From positions 1 to 64,000 of the forward strand of contig VHCO01000008.1 of assembly GCA_016871715.1 (NCBI GenBank): a stretch of DNA of 64,000 nt, in the 5' to 3' direction. Numbering within the stretch: the first letter of the stretch is position 1; each line of letters starts with the position of its first letter. The notes beneath the pieces are model-generated. The model was not told the DNA's origin. It saw only the letters and a program-made list of their open reading frames with translations, and made no database searches. Below, one piece after another: positions 28,429-37,636 of the stretch. This stretch comes from Verrucomicrobiota bacterium (GTDB lineage: Bacteria; Verrucomicrobiota; Verrucomicrobiia; Limisphaerales; J093). Position numbers and translations under genes: made by a program.

Positions 28429-29172
28429 GTGCAGCTCGAATTCCTGCTCCCGGCCGTTCGCGGCGAGGCCGCTGGACAGCCGGCCTCCGCTCTGCGTGGT
28501 TTGAGCCGGCCGATTCCGGTTGTCTTTGTGCGCAACGCGCGCGCACGCCGGTATGTGCTGCGCGTCTTAACGCAGGGATTGGCGCGGGTTACCATCCCAC
28601 GCGGCGGCTCGCTCCTCGAGGGGCGCGCCTTTGCGGAGCGACAGATCCCTTGGCTCGAACGGCAGCTCGAACGACAGGCTCGACTGCCGCGGCCGCCTCG
28701 AGTCTGGCGGGCCGGATCGAGCCTGCTCTTCCGCGGCGAACCGACCGTGCTCGAGGTCGAGCTGGTGACGGGCCTTCGCCGAATCCGGTTCGCGGACCAG
28801 ACGATCGATGGCCCGCCGGACACGGACGACTTGCGGCCGGCCGTCGAGGCTCATCTTTGGCGATTAGCGGCGCAGGAGTTGCCACCGCGCGTGTTCGAGC
28901 TGGCGTCGCAGCACCAGGCGAAGGTGCGCCGTGTGAGCGTGCGGGCACAACGGTCGCGGTGGGGCTCCTGCTCGCGCCACGGCACGATCTCGCTCAACTG
29001 GCATTTGATCCAGACGCCACCCTGGGTGCGGGATTACTTGATCGTGCATGAGCTGATGCATTTGCGTGAAATGAACCACTCGCGCCGGTTCTGGCGCCAT
29101 GTGGCGACGGCTTGTCCAACCTACGCCGATGCGGAAGCTTGGCTGAAACGACACGAAGGTTTGCTGAAATAA
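28429..29172 (+). CDS. YgjP-like zinc metallopeptidase (DUF45)
   Basis: From the GTG at 28429 the protein has 247 residues. The C-terminal half carries RWGSCSRHGTISLNWHLI and HELMHLREMNHSRRFW, in which H207-E208-x-x-H211 and the downstream His form the gluzincin-type zinc site of the YgjP/WLM-like DUF45 family. The N-terminal ARRYVLRVLTQGLARVTIP strand region also fits. Family members are predicted cytoplasmic metallopeptidases; in some genomes they accompany restriction-modification genes, which is not so here. The physiological substrate is unknown. Confidence 0.9.
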   Translation: MQLEFLLPAVRGEAAGQPASALRGLSRPIPVVFVRNARARRYVLRVLTQGLARVTIPRGGSLLEGRAFAERQIPWLERQLERQARLPRPPRVWRAGSSLLFRGEPTVLEVELVTGLRRIRFADQTIDGPPDTDDLRPAVEAHLWRLAAQELPPRVFELASQHQAKVRRVSVRAQRSRWGSCSRHGTISLNWHLIQTPPWVRDYLIVHELMHLREMNHSRRFWRHVATACPTYADAEAWLKRHEGLLK

Positions 29173-29546
29173 AGTCTGGCCTCGTACACGTGGAGGAACC
29201 CTCGCACACGCGTGCACGAGCCCACGCGGCAGGGGCACCGACGGTCACGTCCCATTCATCCATCGAGTCTCCCGATCTGCTTGCCGGCCAGTCAGTTGTC
29301 TAGGCGACCGTTGGATCCAGCCGCTCAGACCCTGGCACCCGCTCCCAAGCTAGCCACGACATCCCAGTCTGGCTGTCACGTTTTCACTTGGTTCCTTCAG
29401 GAAACAGTGACGGCCCGGTGTGCCAACCGGAAGACCGGGAGCCTACGGGCAGCGCCGGCGCGAGGAACGTCGGGGTGCTGTGGGTGAGGCTCCGGCGACG
29501 GCGGGCACGGACTGGGCGCAAACGAACCATCGACAAATCCAACCCT
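29173..29546. other. Intergenic region, no gene recognised
   Basis: 374 bases between the metallopeptidase and a broken secreted-protein gene. An imperfect stem (29375-29385 with 29401-29411, 9 of 11 pairs) is present but has no T-run. No coding potential that matches a family was seen. Confidence 0.4.
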
Positions 29547-30682
29547 ATGAAGACACTGTGCGATTCATCGGCTGGCCGCTGGACCCTCAGCTCCGGCTTA
29601 CCGATCGTGGCCACCCTGCTGCTGCTCGCCGCACTGACGGTGAAGGCCGATACCCCCTACACCGCCACCGGCTCGGTGGTCGGGGCGCCCGTTCTGGGCA
29701 TCTGGCAAACGAATGCCCTCCGCCAGGTCATCATGCGGGGCAATGCCCACCTCGTGCGCGTGGACAGCAGCGACCTGCGCCTGACCGGACGGCGCTTGAT
29801 CTTCGTGGACGGCGCGGCCCAGGCCGACGGCATGGCGCTCGTCTGGGGCACGAGCTACCAGGAGGTCGGCACGTTCGACGCGACCGACACCTTCACTCCC
29901 ACCGGCGGCACGTGGGAGAACTCTTACCGGGGCACCATGGGGACCGACAACAGCCTCGAGCTCCACAGCGTCGGCACCGGCTGGGGTGGGGCGATTGACG
30001 GCTTGCAGATCGACGAGACGATGACGCGGGCGCCCGCCTCGGCTCCCATCGATCCAGCCATTCCGTACGAGTACATCGGCACCCTCAGGCCACCCCCGTT
30101 GAGCATCGACCTGGTTCTGGACGACTTCGAGAGCCCGGCAGTGGGTTGGAGCTACTGGGGGCCCCAGACCAGAACCTTTACCCGGGTCAACGGGCAGCTT
30201 GTCGTGAGTGGGCGTTGGCCGGTGATCACCCGGTCGGTGACGGACAGTTACACCATCGGAGGGCGGCCCACGCAGTGGACAGTTGATGATGGCCAGACCC
30301 TCGAAGCCCGGGTGGACCTAGTCAGCTTCAGCGATAGCGCCACCTGGGCCACCCTCGTGGTGGGAAGCACGACCGGCTTCTACGGTCTCTGCAAGGGTCA
30401 CGACTTCATGGCGCTGCGCAAATGGTCGGCCAACCAGAGCAACAGCGACAGAGCGGTAACCCTGTTCACCTATGAGAACATGACATCCCACCCCTCGGCA
30501 TCGCCCGCGCCGTGCAGATCTCGTGGCCGGCACCGGCCGGCGTGAACTACTCGGTCGAGGCCGCACCCACCGTCCTTGGACCCTGGGTGCCGGTCAACAA
30601 CACGGCCCAACCCGGGATGCAGCAGATCAGCCTGCCGGCCAGCGCCTGGATGCAGTGCTTCCGGTTGCGACCGGCACCGTGA
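29547..30682 (+). pseudogene. Secreted carbohydrate-binding-like protein with internal out-of-frame deletion
   Basis: From ATG 29547 a signal peptide (GLPIVATLLLLAALTVKA) leads into two beta-sandwich-like regions, including LVLDDFESPAVGWSYWGPQT and TTGFYGLCKGHDFMALRKWS, as in laminin-G/CBM-type surface proteins of verrucomicrobia. Around 30485-30495 the frame is lost (the open frame ends at 30545). The expected C-terminal end, PLGIARAVQISWPAPAGVNY ... WMQCFRLRPAP, is in the third frame from ~30482 to the stop at 30680-30682. Related proteins carry a longer beta-strand section at this point, so an internal piece seems to have been removed. Function unknown. Confidence 0.55.
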
Positions 30683-30718
30683 GTGAGAGCAGTTACCCCC
30701 AACCGAGATTCCAACCTC

Positions 30719-31639
30719 ATGAAGGCATTCATCCAGAACTCAATGGGCAAACGCCGGACACGCGGCACCGACACAAAACCCTGGTTCGCCAACCCCACGC
30801 GTTGGCCCACCCTCGCGTCCGTCCACTTGGCTTGGAGCGTCCTCACCTTGGGACTCCTGCCCCTGCTGCACGCCCAGACCATCGGCCCTGAGGAATACAC
30901 CTTCACCACCCTGGCCGGGCCGCCCGAAAGCCCAGGCGCCATGGTGACCACGCTTGCCGGCAATGCCTCCATCCTGGATGAGCGGGGATGGCCAGTCGGC
31001 GGTTTTGCAGACGGCACCGGCAGCGCAGCACGGTTTTACTTACCATCGGGCGTCGCAGTGGACAGCGCGGGCAACGTGTACGCAACCGAGGTCAGGAACG
31101 CCACCATCCGGAAAGTGACCCCGAGCGGAGTGGTGACCACGCTGGCAGGCCGGGCGGAATACACGGGCAGCGCGGACGGCACGGGCAGCGTGGCGCGGTT
31201 CTACGGGCCACAGGGCGCGGCGGTGGACAACGCGGGCAACCTCTACGTGGCGGACAGCGCGAACCACACCATTCGGAAGGTCACGCCGGCAGGAGTGGTG
31301 ACCACCCTGGCGGGCGATGCGTCCATCGCCAATCAGTACGGTTTTCCAGCCGGTGGCTCCGTCGATGGCACGGGTGGCGCGGCGCGGTTCAGCTTCCCGT
31401 GGAGCGTGGCGGTGGACAACGGCGGCAACGTGTATGTGGCGGACCGGGAGAACTGCACCATTCGCAAGGTGACACCGGATGGCGTGGTGACCACGCTCGC
31501 GGGCTCGGCGGGGGAACGCGGCAGCGCATCGGATACCTCGTGTGCATTGGCCACAGCCGCATTGTCGATCCGCTCGGTCGAATGGTCGGTGACACCGGAG
31601 CGGGTGAGGGAATGGCGATTTGGGAAACCGATCTCCTGA
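30719..31639 (+). CDS. NHL-repeat protein, C-terminally truncated
   Basis: 306 residues with a signal-like segment (SVLTLGLLPLLHAQ) and four NHL beta-propeller repeats of the form GVAVDSAGNVYATEVRNATI followed by RKVTPSGVVTTLAG. After SAGERGSA (about 31535) similarity stops: the remaining ~33 codons read through DNA which in another frame encodes the end of a nitrilase-type enzyme. The propeller is therefore incomplete and the gene probably non-functional as it stands. NHL proteins of this sort are exported binding scaffolds in verrucomicrobia. Confidence 0.6.
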   Translation: MKAFIQNSMGKRRTRGTDTKPWFANPTRWPTLASVHLAWSVLTLGLLPLLHAQTIGPEEYTFTTLAGPPESPGAMVTTLAGNASILDERGWPVGGFADGTGSAARFYLPSGVAVDSAGNVYATEVRNATIRKVTPSGVVTTLAGRAEYTGSADGTGSVARFYGPQGAAVDNAGNLYVADSANHTIRKVTPAGVVTTLAGDASIANQYGFPAGGSVDGTGGAARFSFPWSVAVDNGGNVYVADRENCTIRKVTPDGVVTTLAGSAGERGSASDTSCALATAALSIRSVEWSVTPERVREWRFGKPIS

Positions 31640-31659
31640 CCGACGCCACAACCCCGTGA
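31540..31659 (+). pseudogene. Carbon-nitrogen hydrolase (nitrilase family) C-terminal remnant
   Basis: In the frame that ends at the TGA at 31657-31659 the sequence reads CIGHSRIVDPLGRMVG, then DTGAGEGMAIWETDLL, the C-terminal signature of nitrilase-superfamily amidases (GHSxIVDPxGxVxA ... GEGxxxAEIDL). No start and no catalytic E-K-C triad are present; only ~40 codons remain, attached to the NHL gene at about 31535. It is a scrap of a gene that has otherwise disappeared. Confidence 0.5.
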
Positions 31660-31687
31660 GAACGCCTACTTCGGGAGCTTTAGAACC

Positions 31688-32315
31688 ATGAGTACCAGGC
31701 CCAAGCTTCTGGCGGTCGGGATGTTCCTGGCCGCCACCACCGCCGGCTGCAGCCAGCCCGTCATCACCAACCAACCCCACGCTCAGGCCACAGCGCTCGG
31801 CACGACCGCAACCTTCACCGTCGGAGCCACTGGTGTTGAGCCGCTGGCCTACCAGTGGCAGAGAGCGGAGGGCACGGGTTTCCTTGACCTCGCCGACGGC
31901 ACCAACGCCGTGCTCACTCTCACCGATGCGCAACCAAGGCCCCGGCTCGGTGGTTTCTTACGCTTGGCTTCAGCAATATGGCCTCCCCACCGGCGGTTCG
32001 GCGGATGCCACGTACTCAGACGCCGACGGCCACACCACCTGGCAGGAGTGGCGTTGCCAGACCAATCCCACCAACGCCCTCTCTGCCCTGCGCCTGCTCT
32101 CGGCCTTTCCCGACGGCTCCAACGTTACCGTATCCTGGCAGAGTGCCGTTGGCGTGGACTATATCCTGGAGCGCAGCACGAATGTGGCAGGGCCACCGCC
32201 CATCTTCACACCGCTAGCCACCAACATCCCCGGTCAACCCGGTACGACCAGCGTCATTGACACGAACGCCCTCGGGGCCAAACCGTTCGTCTACCGCTTG
32301 GGGGTGCGGAACTGA
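31688..32315 (+). pseudogene. Ig-like secreted protein, N- and C-terminal parts joined out of frame
   Basis: The 5' part (from ATG 31688) has a lipoprotein-like signal (FLAATTAGC) and an Ig-like domain (ALGTTATFTVGATGVEPLAY). At about 31940 the frame is lost, and a different frame continues with SVVSYAWLQQYGLPTGGSAD, then DADGHTTWQEWRCQTNPT, the calcium-binding EF/thrombospondin-3-like spacer and C-terminal domain usual for these proteins, ending PFVYRLGVRN at 32315. The middle, normally several domains, is missing. Likely remnant. Confidence 0.55.
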
Positions 32316-32369
32316 TCCGCGAAGTTGAGACGCAAAGACCCGATGCCGTTCAGTACGACGCGAAAGCAA

Positions 32370-32762
32370 TTACGAGATCGCTGAACCCTTTGGCACAACC
32401 GAAAACTCTTGGCGTGAGCGGAAGAAGCAAATATCGAACTCCATGAAGAAGTTGGTTTGGCCCAGGATCAGTGGCACATCGTCCGTGCGACACCAGGCGA
32501 AGGCCAGACGGACGGGCGCAACATCCGCAAACCGCCCCAGCAACAACAGTGGCATGCCGGGCGTGCCGGCGAGTGCGCCGGCAAGGCGGAGCGTGGTTTT
32601 GCGGTCATCCCACCGCGCACCGAGCGCCTCCCCGAGCCGCCAGGGCAAAACGTTCACCTCGGCACCACGGTCGAGCAGAGCTTCTGTGGCCAGTTCCTTT
32701 GCGCCCAGCGACAGCACGAGGGGCAGCAGCGGTTTGCCGCCGGCGGAGTATGGGAAGCGCAT
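32370..32762 (-). CDS. Retropepsin-like aspartyl protease family protein
   Basis: 130 residues beginning MRFPYSAGGKPLLPLVLSLG. The segment ATEALLDRGAEVNVLPWRLG corresponds to the retropepsin active-site strand, but the usual D-[ST]-G is DRG here, so catalytic activity is doubtful. The end has VPLILGQTNFFMEFDICFFR, a hallmark of this small-protein family (ILGxxNFFxxFDV). It starts 4 bases after the stop of the 69-residue gene at 32767-32976; this two-gene arrangement recurs in many bacteria. The role is unknown; a toxin-antitoxin-like function has only been guessed. Confidence 0.7.
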   Translation of the reverse strand: MRFPYSAGGKPLLPLVLSLGAKELATEALLDRGAEVNVLPWRLGEALGARWDDRKTTLRLAGALAGTPGMPLLLLGRFADVAPVRLAFAWCRTDDVPLILGQTNFFMEFDICFFRSRQEFSVVPKGSAIS

Positions 32763-32766
32763 GGCC

Positions 32767-32976
32767 TCAGCGTGGCGAACCGGCCCGCAATTCGCGCAGC
32801 AGCGCTTCGGCCGCGCCCGGTTCGAAGGTGGGCGTCGCAAGGGTGTAGGTACGACCGTGCTGAAGCGGCCCAATGTCGGGTTCCGGGTCTACCGCGTCGG
32901 CGAGGATGCGAATGAGGCGGAGCTTGTCGGCGGCAGTGAGATTGCACACGTCAGCAATGATCTCGCTCAACGTCAT
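32767..32976 (-). CDS. Small helical partner of the retropepsin-like protein
   Basis: 69 residues: MTLSEIIADVCNLTAADKLR, an amphipathic helical start of the antitoxin-like type found before retropepsin-like genes, then a Pro-rich middle and a C-terminal helix (PGAAEALLRELRAG). It lies directly upstream of the protease-like gene (4-base gap), so the two are co-translated. No DNA-binding motif is clear. The function is unknown. Confidence 0.6.
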   Translation of the reverse strand: MTLSEIIADVCNLTAADKLRLIRILADAVDPEPDIGPLQHGRTYTLATPTFEPGAAEALLRELRAGSPR

Positions 32977-33048
32977 GCCGAGAAGTTGCCCCGTGGAAAC
33001 GGCGGCTGCAATCGTGAAATCGTGGCTTGTGGTGGCCCCCCGAACGGT

Positions 33049-33372
33049 TCACTGCAGAATTGCCGGGCGATGCGTGTGAAGAAGCCAGCGGAAAGACAGT
33101 CCGGTCGGGTGGTGCCGTTTTGGGTTTCCGCCAGTTCCAAGGCGTCCCGGACGGTCTTCTCCAACGAGGCTGCGGCTTTGGCATCCAGCGTTTTCAACTT
33201 GGCATCCAGGCTCAGGACAAGGGCAACGTTTTGAGGCGCTCCATGCCGTATGCGGCGACCAGTTCAAGACCGGCGGCAACGGGTCCGGGTGGAAGGCGCG
33301 ATAGCCTTCCAAGGTGGTTATCCACCGGCCCGACTTGCGTTCGCCCGCCGGCGTGTCGGCGTTTTCGTTCAT
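33049..33372 (-). pseudogene. Possible Fic-family N-terminal remnant
   Basis: The frame begins MNENADTPAGERKSGRWITT and continues LEGYRAFHPDPLPP, which resembles the start of Fic/DOC proteins with the Fic_N domain (short basic lead, then FxPxPLPP). After about 35 codons the similarity ends, the rest is Arg/Pro/Gly-rich, and the Fic core motif HxFx(D/E)GNGR is absent. A neighbouring frame contains a helix-rich fragment (KAAASLEKTVRDALELAE). Best read as debris; the assignment is tentative. Confidence 0.3.
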
Positions 33373-33426
33373 GACTGAAACAAGGGATGGGCTTATTTCA
33401 GCGGAACCGCAAGAAGAGAAACAAGC

Positions 33427-33807
33427 TTGCGCGGTGTGGGGTCAGCCCTGCCGACCAGCACCCCGGCCGCGTGCGTGGTGGACGGCATTCTTTATGTGAT
33501 GGGCGGCCATTATCCCTACACGACACCGGTTCGACAGGTCTTCGCGTTCTATCCGCAAGGCGGCGTCACGCCCAGGATTTGGTCGGTGACGCTCGAAGGC
33601 ACCAACCGGCTGAACCTAATCTGGCAAGCGGAAGCCGGGATCGCGTACGGAGTCGAGTCCAGCCCGAACCTCGCCGCGAATCGTTGGACACCCGTCACCC
33701 TGCCGACCGGCAGCACGGTGACTGCGACGGGCGATCTGGCGGCCACGAGGTTCCCTGTGACTCCAGCCGAACCAAGGCAATTCTACCGGGTCTTCGAGGC
33801 GAACTAG
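33427..33807 (+). pseudogene. Kelch-like secreted protein, C-terminal remnant
   Basis: 126 codons whose first part (SALPTSTPAACVVDGILYVM with GGH) is one Kelch blade and whose second part (TNRLNLIWQAEAGIAYGVES and RQFYRVFEAN) is the C-terminal fibronectin-like ending of many verrucomicrobial secreted proteins. There is no signal peptide and no full propeller, so the 5' part is missing. It stands directly before a pseudopilin gene. Confidence 0.45.
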
Positions 33808-33834
33808 GTCCGAAGCCCGCGACGCGCAGAAAAC

Positions 33835-34731
33835 ATGAGCGCCCCACCAGAGTCATCGCGACTGAAAGCGGCGCATGTCCGGCTTCACCCGCCCCACCCG
33901 CAGGCGTTTACCCTCATCGAGTTGCTCGTGGTGATCGCGGTCATTGCCGTCCTCGCCTCGCTGCTCTTACCGGTGCTGTCGCGAGCCAAAATGAAGGCTC
34001 GCCAAGCCCTCTGCCTCAGCAATCAGCGGCAGATCAATCCGAGTTTTCGGCTGCGACTCGATGATAGTGGCCAGCGTCTGGACCAGCCCGAAATTGCAGA
34101 CTGGGAGTTGTATGAGGTGGGGGACTTTGTCGGTTACAGCGTGGATCGGAGAGTTAAACGGTGTTGGACTTGCCCCTGCGCGCCGCCAACTCCTCGCCAT
34201 ACGACTTGGTTGGGGACAGCACGATCGGCGTGGATGGGCTACGCTCACCTCAATCGAGATGATCCCGACGCCGTGAATTGGGGCGCATCGGGAGGCTACA
34301 GTCCCAACTCTTGGTTGCTGCTCGCCGCACGGAGCGCGTGGGGTAAGGAGTCGTGGCCGCAATACTTCAGGAGCGAGAGCGACAATCGGCGGCCGGCGAT
34401 CACGCCCTTGTCGGCGGACACCATTTGGAGGTTCGCATGTCCACGGGGTTCGGACGCCCCACCCGCGAATCTCGTCTCTGCCGACTTCCCTGACCTCTTC
34501 CTTTTCGCGTACCCCCTGACGGATTTCAACATGAGGTGTTTCGCCATTCCGCGTCACGGTTCTCGGCCCAGCCCGGTCCCCACGGAGTGGCCTGCCGACC
34601 AACCTCTGCCGGGCGCTATCCACGTAGCGTTCTTCGACGGCCACGGCGAACTGGTGAAGCTGGATCGTCTCTGGCAGCTCTACTGGCACCAGGACTACCA
34701 ATCGCCCGCCAAGCGGCCCGGGTTGCCGTGA
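33835..34731 (+). CDS. Type II secretion-like pseudopilin (DUF1559-like), copy 1
   Basis: 298 residues. The prepilin signal lies at about residues 24-45: [20 protein letters not shown], with cleavage expected before Phe and Glu at +5. The globular domain contains CLSNQRQIN and ends in [20 protein letters not shown], the H-x-DG element of the large pseudopilin families in PVC bacteria. Such proteins are very numerous in verrucomicrobia and presumably form pseudopili or are exported by them. A Cys-rich stretch (RCWTCPCAP) around residue 110 is unusual. It follows the Kelch remnant by 27 bases. Confidence 0.82.
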   Translation: MSAPPESSRLKAAHVRLHPPHPQAFTLIELLVVIAVIAVLASLLLPVLSRAKMKARQALCLSNQRQINPSFRLRLDDSGQRLDQPEIADWELYEVGDFVGYSVDRRVKRCWTCPCAPPTPRHTTWLGTARSAWMGYAHLNRDDPDAVNWGASGGYSPNSWLLLAARSAWGKESWPQYFRSESDNRRPAITPLSADTIWRFACPRGSDAPPANLVSADFPDLFLFAYPLTDFNMRCFAIPRHGSRPSPVPTEWPADQPLPGAIHVAFFDGHGELVKLDRLWQLYWHQDYQSPAKRPGLP

Positions 34732-35036
34732 ACAACTCCACCCGTGCGCCGAGACTGAAATCGGCCTTCTGTCGGTAGCGCATTTCGGTGGATTGGACAT
34801 GCGGTCCGACGTGAATGCCGTCGAGTGAAAGCGGCTCCGCCCAGAGGCGCGCGCTTCCATCCGGGTTCCGGAAAGCCACATTCGCCGGCGCGCCGGAGCC
34901 GGCATTCGACGCGCTCCGCACCGCGCCGGGCGTCCACGTGAAGATCCCCCGCGTGCAGCGCAGCCAGCGGGGCGAGCAGCAGGGCGGTGAGGAGCGGGAG
35001 GGTGGATTTCATGGTTTGATCAGTCTTCAGTTCCAA
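34732..35036 (-). pseudogene. Remnant of a secreted protein (signal peptide and frame-shifted body)
   Basis: About 300 bases without an intact gene. On the minus strand an ATG at 35012 starts MKSTLPLLTALLLAPLAALH, a good signal peptide, but the frame soon becomes Arg-rich. The sensible continuation seems to be in another frame, with SNAGSGAPANVAFRNPDGSA and WAEPLSLDGIHVGPHVQS. It may be the start and end of an exported glycosidase or binding protein with the middle lost. Identity is not certain. Confidence 0.25.
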
Positions 35037-36260
35037 TCAATCCAACCATTTCCAGCCGGGGATGATGCGGACGGACTGGCCCTCCTCGATGAGCGTGTCT
35101 TCCTGGTCGAGGGTGACGACCAACAGCTCACGGGTTTTGCCCTTCACGGCTCCCGCAAGCGCGGCGGCTTGCAGAAGCCCGCGCAGTTCCCGCACGCGGT
35201 TTTCGGGGGTGAGCCGTGCGCAGCACTGGATGGCTTGAGTGGGCGTGACGAAGTCACACTCCCATTCATGCGGCGCGGTGGCAAAAGCCGGGGCCGTTCC
35301 GGCGCGGCGCAGGGCGAGCAGCACGGCGTTCTCCAGCTTGCGGCCGAGGTCGGGCGTCGGGTTGGGGCTGTTCGCGGCGGCAAGGCCGGTGTCCACCGCG
35401 TAGTATTTGGGCGGGCTGGTGACCCGCTGCTTGAATGAGGCACTGAAACGCGGCACGGCGAGAATCATCCACGCGTCCTGCAAATACTCGACCATGCGTC
35501 CGGTCTGCGCGACCGAGGGCAGGCCGAGTCCTTTGGACAGGGCCTGCAAGGATAACGGCTGCCCGGGATGGGCGAGCAGATGCAGCGCGAGGATCATGAG
35601 CGGCCGCGCGGTGCGCAGGGAGTGCCGGGTGACGATGTCGCGATGCACCACGTCCCGCAACAGTTCGCGCAGGAGCGTGGCACCCTGCTCTGGCCCGGCC
35701 CGCAACGCCGCGGCGAAACCACCCCGCCTCAGATAATCCTCCAGCACGGCGGCCCCCGCCTTCTGGCCGGTGAACTCAAGGTGTTCCTGAAACGAGAACG
35801 GATAGACCTCGTGCGAGAGGTGCCGCCCAGTGAGCTTCGATCCCATCTCCCGGCTAAGCAGGCTGGCATTGGAGCCCGTGAGGCAAACGCGGCGTCCGGC
35901 ATCGAGCAGCGCGCGCACAAGCCGTTCCCATTCCAGCACTTCCTGCACTTCGTCGAGATACACCGCCGCCTTGGGATGCCGGGCGCCCAGCACCGAGAGC
36001 AGCGTGGGGAAGTCCTCCGGCCCCATGCCGTAGAGGCGGGTGTCCTCAAGATTGATGGTGACGGATTCGCCTTTGATGCCGCGTCGCACCTGTCCTTGCA
36101 GGGTGCTCTTGCCACAACGCCGGACGCCTGTGAGCGCCAGCGCGTGCGAAGCCATCGCCGGTTTCCACGCGGGCTGAAAATGGCGGGTCAGCTCGTCCTC
36201 CACGCTGAGGGTGGGCGCGGGGTTGGACAGGACGTTTTCCAGTGTTTCGCGTAACAACAT
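35037..36260 (-). CDS. AAA ATPase with DUF4143 domain
   Basis: 407 residues of the AAA_14-DUF4143 type. Walker A is ALTGVRRCGKST near residue 50, Walker B is AAVYLDEVQEV near 100, and sensor/Arg motifs lie in VCLTGSNASLLSREMG. The C-terminal DUF4143 part contains LDYRRGGFAAALR-like DYLRRGGF and KYYAVDTGLAAANS. These proteins are frequent accessory ATPases in mobile or defence contexts, but no specific role is established; some act as transcriptional or toxin-like switches. It is a solitary gene with complete length. Confidence 0.85.
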   Translation of the reverse strand: MLLRETLENVLSNPAPTLSVEDELTRHFQPAWKPAMASHALALTGVRRCGKSTLQGQVRRGIKGESVTINLEDTRLYGMGPEDFPTLLSVLGARHPKAAVYLDEVQEVLEWERLVRALLDAGRRVCLTGSNASLLSREMGSKLTGRHLSHEVYPFSFQEHLEFTGQKAGAAVLEDYLRRGGFAAALRAGPEQGATLLRELLRDVVHRDIVTRHSLRTARPLMILALHLLAHPGQPLSLQALSKGLGLPSVAQTGRMVEYLQDAWMILAVPRFSASFKQRVTSPPKYYAVDTGLAAANSPNPTPDLGRKLENAVLLALRRAGTAPAFATAPHEWECDFVTPTQAIQCCARLTPENRVRELRGLLQAAALAGAVKGKTRELLVVTLDQEDTLIEEGQSVRIIPGWKWLD

Positions 36261-36785
36261 GGCGCCATGCTATCTAAAGAAACATTCGTGTGCAAGTGTA
36301 ATGAACAAAAGGTTCCACGGGAAGGCCGGACCCAGGGCGTTGCGAGCGGGGCCGGATGCGTGGCAACTGCTGGCCTGGGTGCGCGGGCCGCAGCGTGAGG
36401 CGTGGGCGCAGGGCGTGCAGGTGCAGTTGCTGGCACGGGTGTTTGGGGAACAGTGTGGCTTGGTGGAAGGGCGGCCGGTGGCCTTACCGCAAGAGAAAAG
36501 GGCGATGGAAGCCTCAGGGCCCGGCAGTGGGTCCAAGGCCGCGGAGGGGGGATTGGAGCAGGCGCCAGTGCCGGTGCCGACGAGGGTCTCGGAGGTTGCT
36601 GCGCCCAGCAACACCTGGGTAGTTTGCCAGCGGCGTTTTGTCCCGCATCGTCTCAGAATCGTGCGACCGAGACGCTCGCAAGCACGTGTGCCTACACACT
36701 TACCCCTCGGACCACCGCAGTGAACGCCGGCCGGAGTTAATCGACGGGTCCAGGCGGCATCGATTTGGCGTGCGATGCGTCCCGA
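36261..36785. other. Gap with a 140-codon unassigned frame
   Basis: Between the ATPase and the sigma factor only one plus-strand frame stays open, from ATG 36301 to 36723. Its start MNKRFHGKAGPRALRAGPDA and the segment LLARVFGEQCGLVEGRPVAL faintly resemble the middle of ISNCY-type DDE transposases, but no catalytic motif follows and the rest is Pro/Val-rich. It may be a transposase scrap or non-coding. Nothing else was recognised. Confidence 0.25.
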
Positions 36786-37553
36786 ATGTGGTGGAATCGC
36801 GCCGTGCGGACCGATGATCCAAGTCCTGCTCATCAGGCGCACGGGTGCGTCTTCGCCACCACGCACTGGAGCGTGGTGTTGGCAGCGGGTGACCGCACCT
36901 CGCCCCAAGCGACCGAGGCCTTGGAGAAGCTCTGCCGCACCTACTGGTATCCTCTTTACGCCTACGTCCGCCGCCGCGGATACGGCCACGACGACGCCCA
37001 GGATCTGACTCAAGCGTTCCTGTTTCAACTGCTGCAGCGCCGGTCCTTTGCCCGAGCGGATCGGAGCAGAGGGCGACTTCGCTCCTTTCTCCTGGGCGGG
37101 CTGTACTATTTCCTGGCGGATGAGCACGAGCGCGCGAACGCAGGCAAACGCGGTGGGAGGCAGCCGGTCCTCTCGTTCGATGCCTTGGCGGCCCACGAAC
37201 GCTATGGCCTTGAACCGGTGGACCAGCGCAGCCCGGACAGGCTCTTCGAACGCCAATGGGCCTTGACGGTGTTGGACCGGGTGCTGGCACGTCTGGAGGG
37301 GGAGTTCCGGGAGGCAGGCAAGGCGGATCTGTTCCAGCGCCTCCGTGAGTTCCTGGTGGCCGGCACCGCCGACGAAACCTATGCCGACGCCGCGGCGGGT
37401 CTGGGGATGAGCCGTGACGCGGTCAAGAAAGCCGTGCACCGGTTGCGCCGCCGCTACCATGAGTTGTTCTGCGAGGAGATCGCCCAGACGGTCGCAGACC
37501 CGGCGGAGGTGGAGGACGAGCTGCGTCATCTGTGCGCCGTGATGGCCGGGTGA
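36786..37553 (+). CDS. ECF-type RNA polymerase sigma factor (planctomycete/verrucomicrobia type)
   Basis: 255 residues from ATG 36786; a GTG at 36801 is also possible. Region 2 reads CVFATTHWSVVLAAGDRTSP ... LCRTYWYPLYAYVRRRGYGHDDAQDLTQAF, the standard opening of this group. Region 4 is AAGLGMSRDAVKKAVHRLRR, the helix-turn-helix that reads the -35 box. The next gene is a membrane Ser/Thr kinase, a pairing typical of ECF groups in PVC bacteria in which the kinase replaces an anti-sigma factor. It probably directs expression of surface or secreted proteins; the target genes are not visible. Confidence 0.9.
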   Translation: MWWNRAVRTDDPSPAHQAHGCVFATTHWSVVLAAGDRTSPQATEALEKLCRTYWYPLYAYVRRRGYGHDDAQDLTQAFLFQLLQRRSFARADRSRGRLRSFLLGGLYYFLADEHERANAGKRGGRQPVLSFDALAAHERYGLEPVDQRSPDRLFERQWALTVLDRVLARLEGEFREAGKADLFQRLREFLVAGTADETYADAAAGLGMSRDAVKKAVHRLRRRYHELFCEEIAQTVADPAEVEDELRHLCAVMAG

Positions 37554-37636
37554 CCCAGGCCGTAACGCAGGAATCCTTGTCCCGCTTGGCGGTTTCTTCC
37601 GGTAGTAATAGTGACGGCAGACGGCTGTCCGGCGAT

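Noticed and set aside
36301-36723. ISNCY-type transposase
   Set aside because: Only a faint resemblance over ~40 residues, no DDE motif and no inverted ends; kept as an unassigned frame.
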